Notes: generated by a model not told the origin, from the letters alone. DNA of 64,000 bases from Epiperipatus broadwayi (GCA_028023455.1 JAQFVV010000207.1:526208-590207), one strand, 5' to 3'. Counted from the stretch's first letter, positions 23,470 through 36,849 are shown. A program made the numbers and translations.

Positions 23470-26400
23470 AATGCATACATATATATTTTATTTCTTTATC
23501 AAATCATGAATCCAAGATATGAAATACGGTTAACCCGACTACTTTATAAACACAAACGCAAGATAAATAAAACAACTGAACACCAAATTTCATATAGCTG
23601 CTTGGGAAGATAATTATTTCTCTATTATAAAAGATCTTTCATTTGTTTGATCTCACTATTTCAAAAGTACTAAAAAAAATTGTTATATATCTTTTTTTCT
23701 TTTCTTGTGACTAACATCCATAGACTGACCATCTCATTCAGCTCTTGTTTGATAACTAAACTTTTCTTTCTTTAAAAAAAATCTTTTTATGACACTAAAC
23801 ATATGAAATTTAAATGACTACATGATTGATACTCAATAATTTAAATTATAACATATATAATTAAAATTGTATATATATATATATATTATTGTTACTTTTC
23901 ATACACATTATTTTCTACTAAATTAAATTACATGACCATACTATTAACTAGCATCTAATCCATCTCAGGGTGAAGTTATAATCGGCCCCACTATTTGGGC
24001 ATCCAAAATTTAATCTCTGTACCGACCAGTGTAGATATCACTCACATTTTATCTCTCTCTGAACTTCTTTATCATATCTACACAGTACATATTATTATTA
24101 TTACGCACACACTCCTTTTGTACGACCCGCTAGCTCACGGAGATTTACATGAGAAACCCGGATAAATTACTTAAAACTACTGTCGTCACAGATCTTTACT
24201 TTACTAATGGAGTTTATATATAAATGAATAAGCAAACTCACAAATAAATTGTCTAACTAGGATAAGAATTTAATAAGTATGTGTGTTTAAGCGATCAAAT
24301 CAGCAATACAATATCTGGGGTTAATAATAATAAAGCAATATAGACTACAGGTTTGTTTTACAATACTGTTTAATATAATTAAATAATTGGTTAATATAAT
24401 AAAGCTACTTTTTTTACTAGTTAATAATATTTGGAAAACATTATTCAACATTAATTAAATGCTTCGTTCAATATAGGCGGGGAAGATCTATGTGCCAATG
24501 AGGTAGTGATCTGTAAACTCATTGCTATCAGATGCACTAATTTATTATTAATAAAATTAATATTTTATAAACACCAAATAATATCTTTCACAGATGAATA
24601 TTTGATTTATAACGTCTACAATATGGTCTTTTAATTATATAATGCTTTAACGTGAAACGACTAACAAATAAATCATTGATTAAAACATGGGTTTTCTATA
24701 ACGCGTTTTGTGTAAAATATTGCGTACATTTAGGAATTTGCTGTTAAAAAGGGAATCGCTTTAAATCAAGCGGGTTATCAACATTAAAAGGGATAACTAA
24801 ACAATAAATCACTTTGATTTTGATATACTTCACTTCCCACGACTTGAGAGACATCTTTAAAGGAAATATATAGATCTTGAGAACGAAAGCAGTACTGACA
24901 TAGCAGGAATAAAAACATTGATAAGATTGATGCAAATTTCGCCATTATATTTGAAGAACAAACTGGTCACTGCGTTTTCGCAGATCGCAACCTGGAGAGA
25001 GAGCTTTCTCGGACATAAGGAGAAATGAGGTCGGGCCTTTTTTTCACCCTTGAGCCTTACTGTCCGACTAGGAGAATCCTGAAGAATGAAAATCCGCATT
25101 AATAGCTTAGATTTCCGAAAATACATTTATTAAAATAATAGCGAGTTCATTGAACTTAGAATAATTTGCTTATGCCTATATTAATAGAATAGACGCTTTA
25201 TTCACATCCATTACTTAAATTAAATACTAAAATAATTGTCAAAGCGTAGCAAATTGAACTCCTTCAAAATCAAATTGGAATAAAACAATCACGACTATAA
25301 TGTCGTACTAAATAATAAAAGTAATTACTTCCTTTTTATTTAGAGATTTCCCAAACACAAATTTCATTTAAAACCCTCTTTAATATCTCGTCAAAGCATA
25401 TTAAAATCTATTGCGATAAATATTCATTTCCTTCTCACAAACTCGAATTAGTACTCTAATAACAAAATAACAACACACAATATTCATTTTATTGACAGAT
25501 CGCAATTATGAAGTATATGTATTATTGGATTACATTTAATAAAGTAATTCCAATTTGGTAAATAAAAATGAACTAAACAAATACTCGCTCATTTGGGAGA
25601 GTATTAAATCGACCAATCAATCACGGGCCGATTGGAAATATTTAAGGAAGGTTTCAATTCACCGAATTAGATTTATTGGCACAAAAATACTTAAATAGTT
25701 TAAATCATAAATTAATAATAGGAAATCACCATAAGAAAAGAAATATGAAATAAAAGGTATTTTTAAGAGAAACTAGTAAAGTTGAATTAATCTTGTAGAG
25801 AGTAATGACAAAATTAAAATTACAAAAGATATATAAGTTTTACATGTATTACAAAACGTGTTTATCTAGAATAGGGTGGCAATATTTAATTACTGATGTT
25901 ACGAAAGCCATTTAAAATAAAAGTGAATTATATATTTTAGAAAAATTCTTCTGGTGGTAATATTACCTTTCCAACAAGTCGTTTCATGTGTAGGCTTCAT
26001 AACTGCTTGCAAGTTCCTTTTGGAGAGTGAAATGAGGCACCTCTCCATCGATGAAATAGCTAGCTATTTTTTTTATTATTCAGCAAAGTTCATTCACCAA
26101 CAGTTCTATTTATGATTTCAGGAGGCATTAGATAGTTTCATGGTAGCATACTGATGTTACTGGGGAAGGCTCAGGGAACAACAACTATGTGCCCCGACCT
26201 TAGCCTACATTTTTGCGTACATTAAATCAAAATATACCGACATAGATTCAAACTGCAACTCGTTCACTATAGTAATCTGATCCCTTCACTCTCTTTTTGG
26301 GGGCATTTATACTATTTTAACCATTGCTCCAGAATATTCTATCTTTCAGTAGCTTCAGGCATTGTTCTGTCCATTCATTTAAAATAATTTGCTCTATTGT

Positions 26401-26963
26401 GATTCTAAGATACACTCTTCTGATAAATCTTTTAAATCTTTTGTTACGAATCCATTTTTAGTTCGCAAATGGATTACTAAGATAAAATAAAATTAATTTA
26501 AGATAAGTCCCTTCCTTTCCATTCATAAATAAAAGTAAATGCCTTTGTTGAGTGGCCTCTGTGACTTTCCAGATTTATCCAAAAGAATGTGACTTTTAAT
26601 CACTAAAATTTAATAGAAAAATATATAAGTAATTTTTTAGGCAAATCTATTTAACGGACTTTACTATTAATATTTAAAATACACACATATATATAATATT
26701 CACACACAAAAATATGTAATAAATAAATCTTATTTTATTAGAATTAACATTATTTAAACCTTATAGAAATTAAAGTAAAATTAAAATGTTCATTATTAAA
26801 TGAAAATAACAAAGCTAAAGAAAGAAAAATAGGCTTGGTGTGTGTATGAATATAAACTATCCGTTAAACAAATTTACTATTAAAAAGGTAGAAATCAGGT
26901 TTGATCTCGGGTTAGTGCTAAATAAGTCATGAAACTTAAATCGAGTTTGGATCCAATCGTTTC
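23470..26963. other. AT-rich stretch with unassigned GC-richer islands
   Basis: Islands at about 23940-24180, 24480-24540, 24950-25120 and 25970-26340 have more balanced composition and overlapping short ORFs, the longest 89 codons on the minus strand at 24857-25126. None could be tied to a protein family or a paired transposon end. They may be remnants of mobile elements. Confidence 0.35.
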
Positions 26964-27090
26964 AATACATAAATTGTTTATTATATAAACAAACAACATT
27001 AACTCATTTTTTATATCTTGTATATATAGACATCTACCAAATATATATATACATCAAATATACTATACATATATATATTATGCCTCATTT
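26964..27090 (+). repeat. Dispersed repeat, copy 2 of 2
   Basis: Second copy of the repeat at 22120-22216. It carries an additional TA-rich segment before the shared GCCTCATT end. It lies 77 bp from the hairpin element at 27168. Confidence 0.8.
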
Positions 27091-27167
27091 ATATTAAATA
27101 TGTAACAAATACTACATTCAATATGATAATAAACTCGGTGCTTAATGCTAAACTGAAATAAATATCC

Positions 27168-27349
27168 AAATATTAAATCACCCATATAGTTAAGAAATTC
27201 AGCATTGCCCTCTATGAAATAAATAAATTAGTCTGTACTTCAAAATAGTCAGCCTATATCTTTTGAGGCTGGCTATTTTGGATTCTTAATATATTTGTTT
27301 CTCTGATGGTGATGCTGAATTTCTTAACATGTGGGGTGATTTAATATTT
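27168..27349. mobile_element. Hairpin (foldback/MITE-like) element, about 85-bp arms
   Basis: 27168-27255 and 27266-27349 are reverse complements along their length with scattered mismatches. Both outer ends read AAATATTAAATCACCC and both inner ends AAAATAGTCAGCCT or a close variant, leaving a loop of about 10 bases. The whole unit would fold into one hairpin. No ORF. Superfamily unknown. Confidence 0.8.
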
Positions 27350-28093
27350 ACATTCTATATATATACCTAATAAGTATATATAGAGATCCCTTAAATATAT
27401 CGTATACATAAATTACTCAAAATTTATACTATATTCATATAATAAAATATTTCAAAAGTCAAATCAGTAATCCTTAATATTTATGAATTTTTATTTTACT
27501 TAACTAATATCTATCTTAATCAATTTTCTACTGTCACTAATTTAAATTTATTTGAAATTAAATGAACAAAATTTGTAAACCAAAATTTTTATTTAATGTG
27601 GGTTTGTTATTATATATAAGTATAGCTTTTTTGATTTTTTTTTCTCTCTTCATTTGTTTATTGAATCATTTTAATACTGATTTCAAATCCCTGTTAGTTC
27701 CACTGTATGTAAATAAACCTCATTTATGATGTACAGATCTATAACAAAATGTCTTTTTCCTTTTTCCAATTTAATTAGTTTTAATTTTATTAAGATGACA
27801 TTTTTTGCATTTAATTTTATATACCATTTTCATTATATTTTTTCTTTATTTTAAAGTTTATTATATAATTAAACTTTTTATTGATTTACTCCTAATTTTA
27901 TTTATATTTTTAACTACATTATTATTACAAGTTTTTATACCTATATAATTAATTTTTTTATTACTATTAACATTATTAAAATTTACTTTCTATCAACTTT
28001 ATTATTTTTAAACTTAATTTAGGTAATTATTTAATAGTTTCTCCTTTATTAACATTATTTGTCTATTATAATCATCCTTATTTGAGTAGTAAT
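27350..28093. other. AT-rich stretch, nothing recognised
   Basis: Very AT-rich sequence. It may hold the degraded downstream part of the PLE fragment at 28094-28297, but I could not read it. Confidence 0.4.
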
Positions 28094-28297
28094 TTATTGC
28101 CCAGTGAACCTAGAACTTATAGTATTTACTTTATATATATTTTCTTTATTAGAGTGCCAATTAGTAATATTATTCATATTTCTTGTTTTATGTACTGATG
28201 TTTCTAAATTCAATCTACAATTTATATAGGATTTAATTAACATTTTATCCAAATATACAAGCTTATTATTTTCTTCTTTTTCAAAAGTAAATTTCAT
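28094..28297 (-). pseudogene. Penelope-like element, fragment just after the RT core
   Basis: The 67-codon reading starts 'KFTFEKEENNKLVYLDKMLIK'. This matches the 'I.FT.E.E.NN.LPFLD' block that follows the reverse transcriptase active site in PLE proteins, and is followed by 'TSVHKTRN', where the family has 'TSVYRKPTHT'. It ends shortly afterwards. The RT piece at 28562-28705 lies on the other strand, so the two are not parts of one uninterrupted copy. Confidence 0.7.
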
Positions 28298-28561
28298 ATT
28301 TCTTTCTAACTTATTAATATATTCATTAAAATATTATTTGTTTTTGACATTTATTAAATATTAACAAATGTAATTCATATATTAAGAAAAATGAAATTTT
28401 AATAAATAAAATTAGGTATAATGAATGAATATAATAATCATAAATTAACAATGGTAAAAATAGATGTTTCAATATGCATAAATATGAATATAAAAAAGCT
28501 ATTGATTTAGTAATAAGCAGATATAAAATGAGTAAGAGTAAAAATATAGACTTATGAAACA

Positions 28562-28705
28562 AAAGAAATTATTGAGATTTGTTGCAAAGAAATAATATTT
28601 GAATTTAATGACAAATATTACAAACAACAAAGGTTTGTTAATAGGAAGACATTAAAAGGAGTGTTCAGTAGTATTTATGTGGAAGATTTAGAAGTCAATA
28701 AATAA
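28562..28705 (+). pseudogene. Penelope-like element, RT core fragment
   Basis: A 47-codon open stretch reads 'EIIEICCKEIIFEFNDKYYKQ', then a diverged stretch where a 'GVAMGSPL' block is expected, then 'GVFSSIYVEDLE'. This is the order seen in PLE reverse transcriptases before the catalytic YxDD. A stop lies directly upstream in frame and the YxDD region is absent. The strand is opposite to the neighbouring PLE piece at 28094-28297, so a rearranged or inverted copy is likely. Confidence 0.6.
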
Positions 28706-28976
28706 GTTACCAGAATTCTGATTTTACACTTTTAATCTATTAAAAGTAAGTTAGAATCATTTTTAAAAATTGATCTGTAAAACAGTTTTTATTGGGTATG
28801 TCTAAGGCTTCATTTGATGTGTTGTTTTCTTGAGTTATTCTGTGAATAAAATCATGGTAAAATTGGATTGTGGGTTCATCATGGGTAAGCTGACAAAAAT
28901 CATGTGAAGGACAATAGGCATGAAGGAACAACACATTTTTAAAATTGGCATCTGCAGGAGGCTACATAATTCCAGT

Positions 28977-30205
28977 TGTATTTATATGTTGGACTATTTT
29001 CATCAGCTAAGGTTAAATATTGAATGTCTTTAAACATTGAAGTTTTCAATTACATTCAACTGTTAGTGATAGCGCATATTAGTATATACACAGTGTTTCG
29101 AGTGTTATTCTCTCCAAATGTTGCTAGCCTAACTAATGACTACCTGGACATTTAGATTCATGGATATTGAATTATAAGATAAAGCTGTAAACAACTAAGC
29201 TATTACTAGTGAATGTAATTGGAAAATTTAAGTAAAATTTAAAAGGTAGTAATATCATCGACTGTGCACGTCGCTTGATGGCGCTGTTGCTAATGAAAAA
29301 AGTGAAATATAACATTACCTGGCCATGACCTTTTACGAAGTAATTAATGCTTAATGTGTTTTTTTAACTAACGTTAAAACGAAAAATATGGCGGCATTTT
29401 TATAAAAGTAAATGTATTTTTTTTTAACAACGACAGTAACAAAATTTTTGGGTCGTCCAAAAGATGCATTACTTGATTAACAAACTAATAGGACCTTTTT
29501 TACATTTTATTAAATCTACATTATTTTTCTAATAGTAAATTAAATGTTTAAACAAAATTATAAAAAAAAAAACACTTGATTAACAAACTAATCAACTTGA
29601 ATTAAATTAAATGTAAGCGCATAGCGCTAGAATGTGCGGGGGGACGGGACAATGGTTTTGACGATTCCAAGGATTGTTCAAAAGATACCTTACTTGATTA
29701 ACAAACTAAGCAGCCTGAATTACATTAAATTGTCTCATGAAGATATCGTGACTGCCGTGACTATTTAAGAAGTTGTGCTTATAACAAAACTTTCCCTAAT
29801 TTTAAATCCTTCCAAACTCAGTTCACAACCACTACGACGGTTTGACATTTTTTTGGACCTCATACTACATCATTTGAATGTAATATAATACTTTATTAAA
29901 TAACATTTCAAAGGTTATGTTGACTTGAAATCTATACACCTTCTAATTATACGATAGCACAGCCTCAATAGCGATCATTTGTAAGAGTAAGACCAGGGCG
30001 CTTGAAAGAAGTGTGAATTGCAAGAAATGAGCATAACATGCTACAGGTTATTACTGGGTGCCTCAGTAAACAATATATTTAAGTGTTTTTGAGTAGCACC
30101 AGTGCCATCAAGCGACGTGTGCGGTCGTTGATACTACTTTTTAAAATTTGTCTAAAGACATTTAATCTTGGGTGATGGAAATAGCCCAACATAAATACAA
30201 ATATT
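28977..30205. mobile_element. TIR element of about 1.2 kb, no transposase readable
   Basis: The right arm (about 30095-30205) matches two blocks on the left in inverted orientation. Outer block: 28977-29030, containing TATGTTGGACTATTTTCATC. Inner block: about 29236-29292, containing CACGTCGCTTGATGGC. The left arm is thus interrupted by roughly 200 bp. The outer end sequence recurs in the small element at 41498-41638, so these form one family. The interior has direct repeats but no ORF of note. Target duplication not identified. It is probably a non-autonomous DNA transposon. Confidence 0.65.
29465..29730 (+). repeat. Three direct copies of a short unit inside the TIR element
   Basis: ACTTGATTAACAAACTAA occurs at about 29470, 29574 and 29694. 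The first and third copies share a longer context, '(G/T)TCCAAAAGAT' or '(G/T)TCAAAAGAT' plus TTACTTGATTAAC. The second and third share a following 'TGAATTA.ATTAAAT'. They are old tandem or subterminal repeats. Confidence 0.7.
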
Positions 30206-30557
30206 AATATAGTATACATACATAGAATTTATGATGGAAAATGTAGTTATTTGCCATAAGTGTTCAATAAATGAATTGAAATCAGAATCATCATGTCTTA
30301 GATCATATAAATGGATATGGCCAGTTGTATGTTTTACTACCATAAATCACAATTATATAGTTTATATTGACATTTTTTAAATGCCTCATATTGATTTCCC
30401 TAATATCAGTCTGCAATTATTCAACAATATCTGATTTCAACACTATGCAGCAATAGCAATGATGTCAAATTATTTTAGTTAATACGAACATTCATTATTC
30501 ACCACTTGTTTCCTTGACTTTAATATATTTAAATAAGATGGGATTCTAAGCATTTAC
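30206..30557. other. AT-rich spacer, nothing recognised
   Basis: No readable domain or repeat between the TIR element and the next hairpin. Confidence 0.5.
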
Positions 30558-30711
30558 AATATCCCCAGACTAGTTTCTATTTTGGATTTGCACCTAGATC
30601 TTAAGATTTTCTGGAGATTTGCATTAGATCCTAAGATGTAGGTGCAGTGCTATCAGATCCAAGATTTTTCACTGATGAAAGCCACAAACTAGAAACTAGT
30701 CTGGGGATATT
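30558..30711. mobile_element. 154-bp hairpin element with perfect 22-bp ends
   Basis: 30558-30579 and 30690-30711 are perfect reverse complements (AATATCCCCAGACTAGTTTC at the left end). Just inside is a second, imperfect inverted pair around 'TGCACCTA.ATCTTA.GAT' (about 30590-30610 and 30630-30652). It is MITE-like and non-coding. Superfamily unknown. Confidence 0.75.
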
Positions 30712-31632
30712 GGAAGAGTAGGCACTAGATAGAGATTTTATGCACAAACCTCGATCCATTGATTACAAAGGCTTGCACTTGGTAGCAGTACTGTATGGAG
30801 AGATTGTTATTAACAGCATGTGAAATGACGATCACATGATGTTTTGAAAGTATTTATATAACTTTTACAAAATTAACTCATTTATTTACTTCCAAAACTC
30901 ACTTCAAGAGATCTAAATGTATTTAGTAAAATATATTTGCACACACACATTCATGTATTACTTCCTATTAAATAAAATTTATTTTTAGTAATCATTTGAA
31001 TCCAAAGTAATTTTTTTCCATTTTATATATACATAATAATTTTGTTTTTACATGATAGATTGGTTCCCAAAATTACATGTAAAAAAAGTAAGTTGTGTAT
31101 ATGAAAAATTTAAAGATTGTTTCTGGTCTTAAGAAATCAATGAAAATAATAGAATAAACCATATGAAAAATGTTAGAATCTTTTTTGTGTGTTATCACAT
31201 TTTATTTCATAAACATTGAACATGAAATGAATTATAGGATCATAAATTTCATTTGAAAACAAAAAAGCGTAAAGAATTAATGAACCTAAAAATTGGGCAG
31301 AATATGTAGTCTGAGTTATATATAAGATTTTATTTGCTGTCACTTTCTGACAATAACATATTTGTGCATTATCACTGATGTCATTATAAGATGCTGATGT
31401 GATGTCAGAAATCTCTCAGCAATTATGCATGGCGCCATCTACTAAATTGCGACAAAATTAATAAATCTTTAATTTTTATTAAATATTTTTAACACCCAAC
31501 AATACACTTTTTTTAAAAAAAAACCTAACATCAAAATGCAAACAAAGCAACACCAATAAGGTACATCCTCTTTCAAAAACAAACAGTTAAAATGTATTAA
31601 ATTTCATTCCATTCCTTATTTGCATTGCTTAA

Positions 31633-31945
31633 TTATATATACTATAATACACCATATACTCCTTAAATTACACTCTACAATGCAGTTTAACATATTTATT
31701 TTATTTCCTTCCTTACAGTTGGAGTATTTGGAATGTATTTGTTTTTGTATTTATATGTATATTTGTATATGTATGTATATATATTGGTATATGTATGGAT
31801 AGATATTAATTGTATATGTTTAAATGTTGTAGCTCTGATGATGACTGCTGGACAGTTGAAACTGTAAGGAAGGAAATAAAATAAATCATATGTTAAACTG
31901 CATTGTAGAGTGTAATTTAAGGAGTATATGGTGTATTATAGTTAA
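31633..31945. mobile_element. Inverted repeat element, about 85-bp arms, possibly a PLE-like 3' end
   Basis: The left arm (31633-31720) and right arm (31857-31945) are close reverse complements, including 'ACACCATATACTCCTTAAAT' and 'TTATTTCCTTCCTTACAG' or its complement. The spacer of about 135 bp ends in 'GATGATGACTGCTGGACAG', read as 'DDDCWTVETV' just before the right arm. That kind of string often marks the end of an RT-element coding region. A head-to-head pair of 5'-truncated copies of one element would produce this shape. Confidence 0.6.
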
Positions 31946-32345
31946 AATGTAGATAAAGAGATGAAAACACTTTTATCAAATGAAATGTCAATATGTTTTT
32001 CTTAGTTTTTTGGCTAAAAAAAGTTTATGTAAAAACAGAATTAGATGCATAAAGTTTATTCTAATTTTACCCTGGATAAATTCTTTATATTTAAATTCCT
32101 ATTAATGCTTGTGAACATAAATAACACTCAAGAAGATTCTTAATATTAAATAATACATTTTTAAAAAAATGGTATTTAATACAATAAATTCATTGTAAAA
32201 TCTTTGTTCTTTATATTATTATTAGCTGTGGCTTTGCTCGTATTAATAGAATAATAAAAAAATATAATTTAGTTGGTAATTCAAATATATTTCAAATTTA
32301 TATAATATTCTGAGCAGAAGAACATTTCAAATGTTTTATTATTAT

Positions 32346-32765
32346 CCAAATCCCATTTTTGAAGTATTAAATACTAAATAAAATTTTCCTCGCTAATTTT
32401 CTCCATTTCTCTAGCTGTGTTCATAGAAATTTTTATTATTAAATATATTTTCATTGTTTCATTTTTGATGTATCAAATGTCAAATAGATTTTGCCTTTCT
32501 AATTCTCTATTTCTCTTGCTGTTCTCTTGCCTTAGAGTTTGTTAATTAAAATATATTTACATATTTCATTTTTGATATATGGAATACTGAATAAATTTCC
32601 CCTCACTAATTCGTTTCATTTCTCTATCTGTACTCTCACTTTTATATAAAGTTTAAAATATATTTACATATTGAATGCCAAATAAAATTTCCCTGGCTAA
32701 TTCCATTTTTCTCTAGCTGTAGTCTTGTGTTAACAGAAAAATTGATAATAAAAATATATTTGCAT
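32346..32765. repeat. Four diverged tandem units of about 105-115 bp
   Basis: Each unit has 'CATTTTTGA.GTAT.AAAT', then 'AATAAA.TTTCC', 'CTAATT', 'CATTTCTCTAGCTGT' and 'AAAATATATTT.CAT', in the same order. Divergence between units is considerable. Non-coding. Confidence 0.75.
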
Positions 32766-35700
32766 GAAATAAATCAACAATGATGTTGTAATATATATAA
32801 CTTATTAAATATAATAAACAATAATTTTAAAATTTATATTTTTCACATGATGATTTACAAAATGACTAAATTTTAACATTGTGGTATATGTAAATAAAAA
32901 GTTAAATATTTGGTCCAAACAAAATTTAATTAATTAAAGTATGCAATAACATTTTATCTTGGATTACAAAAAAACGAATTCTATTTCTCTTGTATGTATT
33001 TCAGTACGCAGCCACAACATTTTCCAATGTCTGTAATTTTGTTAATCATCCGTTGAGTTATAAAGCATTAAACTTTCACACATAGTGCTATATATGAATA
33101 CTAGCCCTCTCATTGAATATAAACATCTGAGAAGACAAGTTGTATTTTGATTTTTACATATATTTTCTTTTGTTAGTTCATATTTGATCATTTATATTTT
33201 GATTTTAACTTTTATTTGTTTAACTATTTAAGATATAAACTAATCTATGTATATTTATAACTTTTTCAAAACATATACATTTTATAAACAATCACATATA
33301 TAAAAATCATTGTATATATATTTCGTAAATATCCACATAAATAATTTTACTATATGTAATAAACTTGTATTAAAAAGTGATTATTCATGCTTGTTAAAGA
33401 GTAATAATTTTAATCTTTTTCATTCAGTGGCGTTTATTTTCATCTCATAATATGTGAATTCATGAACTATCATTAAAATAAGATATATTGAAATATCTGC
33501 AGTTTCATTTTGTATTTATTACAGTATATGTAAAATATATGTTTAAAAAATGAATTTTCATGAATATCACGTTATTGAGTCTTGAATGGGTTCATTAAAA
33601 AAATTTAAAATGGTTTTTCCATGGTGAGTGGTTTAATTAAAAAGAAATATGGTATTTTCTGTTTGGCTAATTAATAAACTAGATATGGATCTTGATGAAC
33701 AATATACAAATGGAAAAACAGACTTTCAGTAACTAACACATTTTTGTTTAAAAATGACTGGTTGAATTAATTTTGTGATGGAGCCATTTTTCTTTTGATA
33801 TACAGAAAGTTGCAAATGGGCCTGAAACCATTATAATTCTATTACATCCAAAAATGATCCAATTTTTAATAATGATAGCTTGAACAAGTGAAGATTTATG
33901 ATTATTTTTTAGTAATAATACAAGAATGAGATGATAGCTTTTAATAATATTTTTATACTGATTTAGAAAAATATCTAGTTTAATAAAATTGTAATCTTAT
34001 AAATGGAAAGGCTATATTTTTTTAATAACCTGGCAAAGCTTTAAAATATCTCTGTTGGCTTTGAAATCATTTAACATGTTTAATGCTCTCCTATTTTTAG
34101 GATGTTTCCATTCTTTGCTGTTAATATTAGTTTATTTATAATGAATGATTTATTTCTCATTGTTTATAACTTTAGATGCCAGAAGTGATAGAGATTGTGA
34201 TCCATGGAGTTGGAATTCATCTGTATTACATTAGAGCAAAAAGCATACGTGTAATGAAAAACTAGTGTTGATCAAGGATACATACTTTGTTTTTCATTTT
34301 TATAACTGACTTTTGGAAATATTTATATATGGCTCTTAAATATACAGAGTGGTGATGAATTGTGATTATGAATTCAAAAGATCATCTATAAAATGTTCTG
34401 AATGTAATCTATAAAGATTTTGTAATGAAACTTCAAAAAAGTTCATATCAATGATGGAAGAAAAGTCTTTAGGAAGTTTTGGCTTGGATGGTTATCAAAT
34501 TGAAAATGTAGATCAATTTAAAAAATTTTGGTAGCTTTTTAATTATAAAGGCAAGCTTTGATATTCAGGTGCAGCACAAACCGAGAAAAAGTAACTACTC
34601 CAATTTTGTATAAAGAGCTGTTATTTTACCCAATTAATACTGTCAGATCAGGATTGATATTAAGAACAAAAGCAATATAAAACTGATGACAAGATTATAA
34701 AATCAATTTGTTCTTAAGCTTGCTAGATGCTTATTAAATAAGCAATCCCATGAACCTCTTGCAGCCCTTTATGATTTTCTGTATGACATGCTTAAATTTT
34801 GATCATATCAGTGTAATAACTGCTATAATTTTCAATTAGAAATGACTAGTAGCAATACCGAGAAGTAGGCAACATTTTTATTTAAAAGTTTTATTTTAGT
34901 ATAGTTTATGATAAGTAAAAGTTGTGTTTAAAAAACATTCATACTGTAGTCTGATTTATAATGACTAGTTGCTTGAAAAAGATTGGTTGTGAGCTTTTCT
35001 GGATTGAGCACGCAAAGCAACTTGGTCTTAACATAGTCTTATTATGTAAGTACACGAATATTGGGAGTTCATGCAGTAATTAAGTAAATATATTAATCAT
35101 TTTTGTAAACTTTTCATTCATTGATACTATTTTCATCTTTCTGTAAACTTATTTTTTGCAATATAAAACATTTGATAATCTTTTTATATTATTTCTTTCT
35201 ATAAAAAGAGAAAAGAAAATGATGATCATGTGATGTTTGGTGGTTTAGAAAAGAAAGTTCTTGATAAAAGATTTAGTAAAATTGCAATTACAATTTTTTA
35301 ACTCGCATCTCAAGAGGATATTCGTAAATAATTTTAAATAAAGGCAAAAAAAGAATCTATGAATTGTCAAAATAAAGACGAGCAGAAATTGCTTTATAGA
35401 TTAAGAGGAAACAATGAGAGGTGGGGTTACTAAACGGAAATAAACTTTTTTTGTCGTCACGGAAAGAGCTAATCACATTCTTTCACGTGTTGGTTTAATA
35501 TTTATGCGAATAAAGAAATTAAAAGATTGGATTTTGTATTTAGAGGTAGGATGAATGCGAAATCATCGTTAACAATTTACTTAATGATTCAGAAGTGAAA
35601 AAAAAAAAGAAAAATAGCTCTTTATGCGGAGTAAAATCTTTTCTATCAATTCTCTCGTAAAAGTAAGAGAAGACAGTAAGTATTCAGCAAGTTTTCCAAT

Positions 35701-36849
35701 AGTTGCGATAATGAGGGAATGATAATGTTTTCATTTTTTACTTTCTAGCGAGGGCTAGATGAATATCCATTAACTGATGATTGTGGGATGGTTATGTCAG
35801 CTTTGATCTAGCTAACTGAGAGAAAAAGTCTAAGCCTTTTGAAAAAAAGTTCACTTGTCCTGGATTGAAATTCCAGGTATTAGGCTTGGTGGCCAACTTT
35901 GTTGAAGAAATATTTTCCACATGATTGCGATTAATTAGGAGAAGTAAATCAACAACTTCTAGTGCAGCACAAACTGCTTGTTGATTACTTATTAATAAAG
36001 ATTTTTACAAAAGTAATAATATGTAGAGAAGTGCGTTAGTGGTGAATATAAATTTGCATTAAAAAGGACTAGGTTATCAAATATTGTGTAGTAAATTACG
36101 GGTCACGCATGGTTGTTTAGATAAAGTATTCATTTTACTATGGAAAATAATTTGAGAGAGTAACAAAAATCTAAACAGCATACTTTATGAAATCTTAATT
36201 TGATCAATAAATATTTAATGCAAAAATTGTGGAAGAATCTGAATTTTATTTTAGAATGAAATGTTACTGGATATACCTTACAGACAGGTATCTATATACT
36301 TGTCTTTTAATATTGGTTTATTAAATTTCATAAGGGTAATGCTAATTTGTATATACGGATATAAAAACATTAAAATTATGATGGGAATTTTTTATATATC
36401 AAAATAAATAAATCTTTTCAGCGGTGAAGTAACTAGGCAAACACCAGCTGAACCACATTATGTAATAATTAACAATAATATCTGATTTACATTAAAATGA
36501 AAGACATGCTACTAATTAATAGATAAGATGGTTCAAATAAGTCTGTCTTAATTGGTGGTTGCCTAATTGCATTTTGGTTAAAGATTTTTGTACTTTAATA
36601 TATATAAAAACTCCCATTAATTTCAATATTTATATCTGAAGAGTGAAAATTTGTAATTTATTATATATGTAAATGTCTGCGTTAATGTAATGAGCTTTTT
36701 ACTACATTAATAAAAAATTATCTGTCATCAGGATATATCTCCCTGTTTACTTCCTATGCATTTGAGTATTAAGTAATAAAGATTCTTCTGACATAAATGT
36801 GGAATTTTATAACATGGAGAGTGTGGTTTATTGAATGTTTCTGAATGTA
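32766..36849. other. AT-rich stretch, nothing firmly recognised
   Basis: Four kilobases with no ORF above about 60 codons and no clear repeat structure. A few phrases (for instance 'GTGCAGCACAAAC' near 34567 and again near 35955) recur, but too briefly to classify. Confidence 0.4.
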
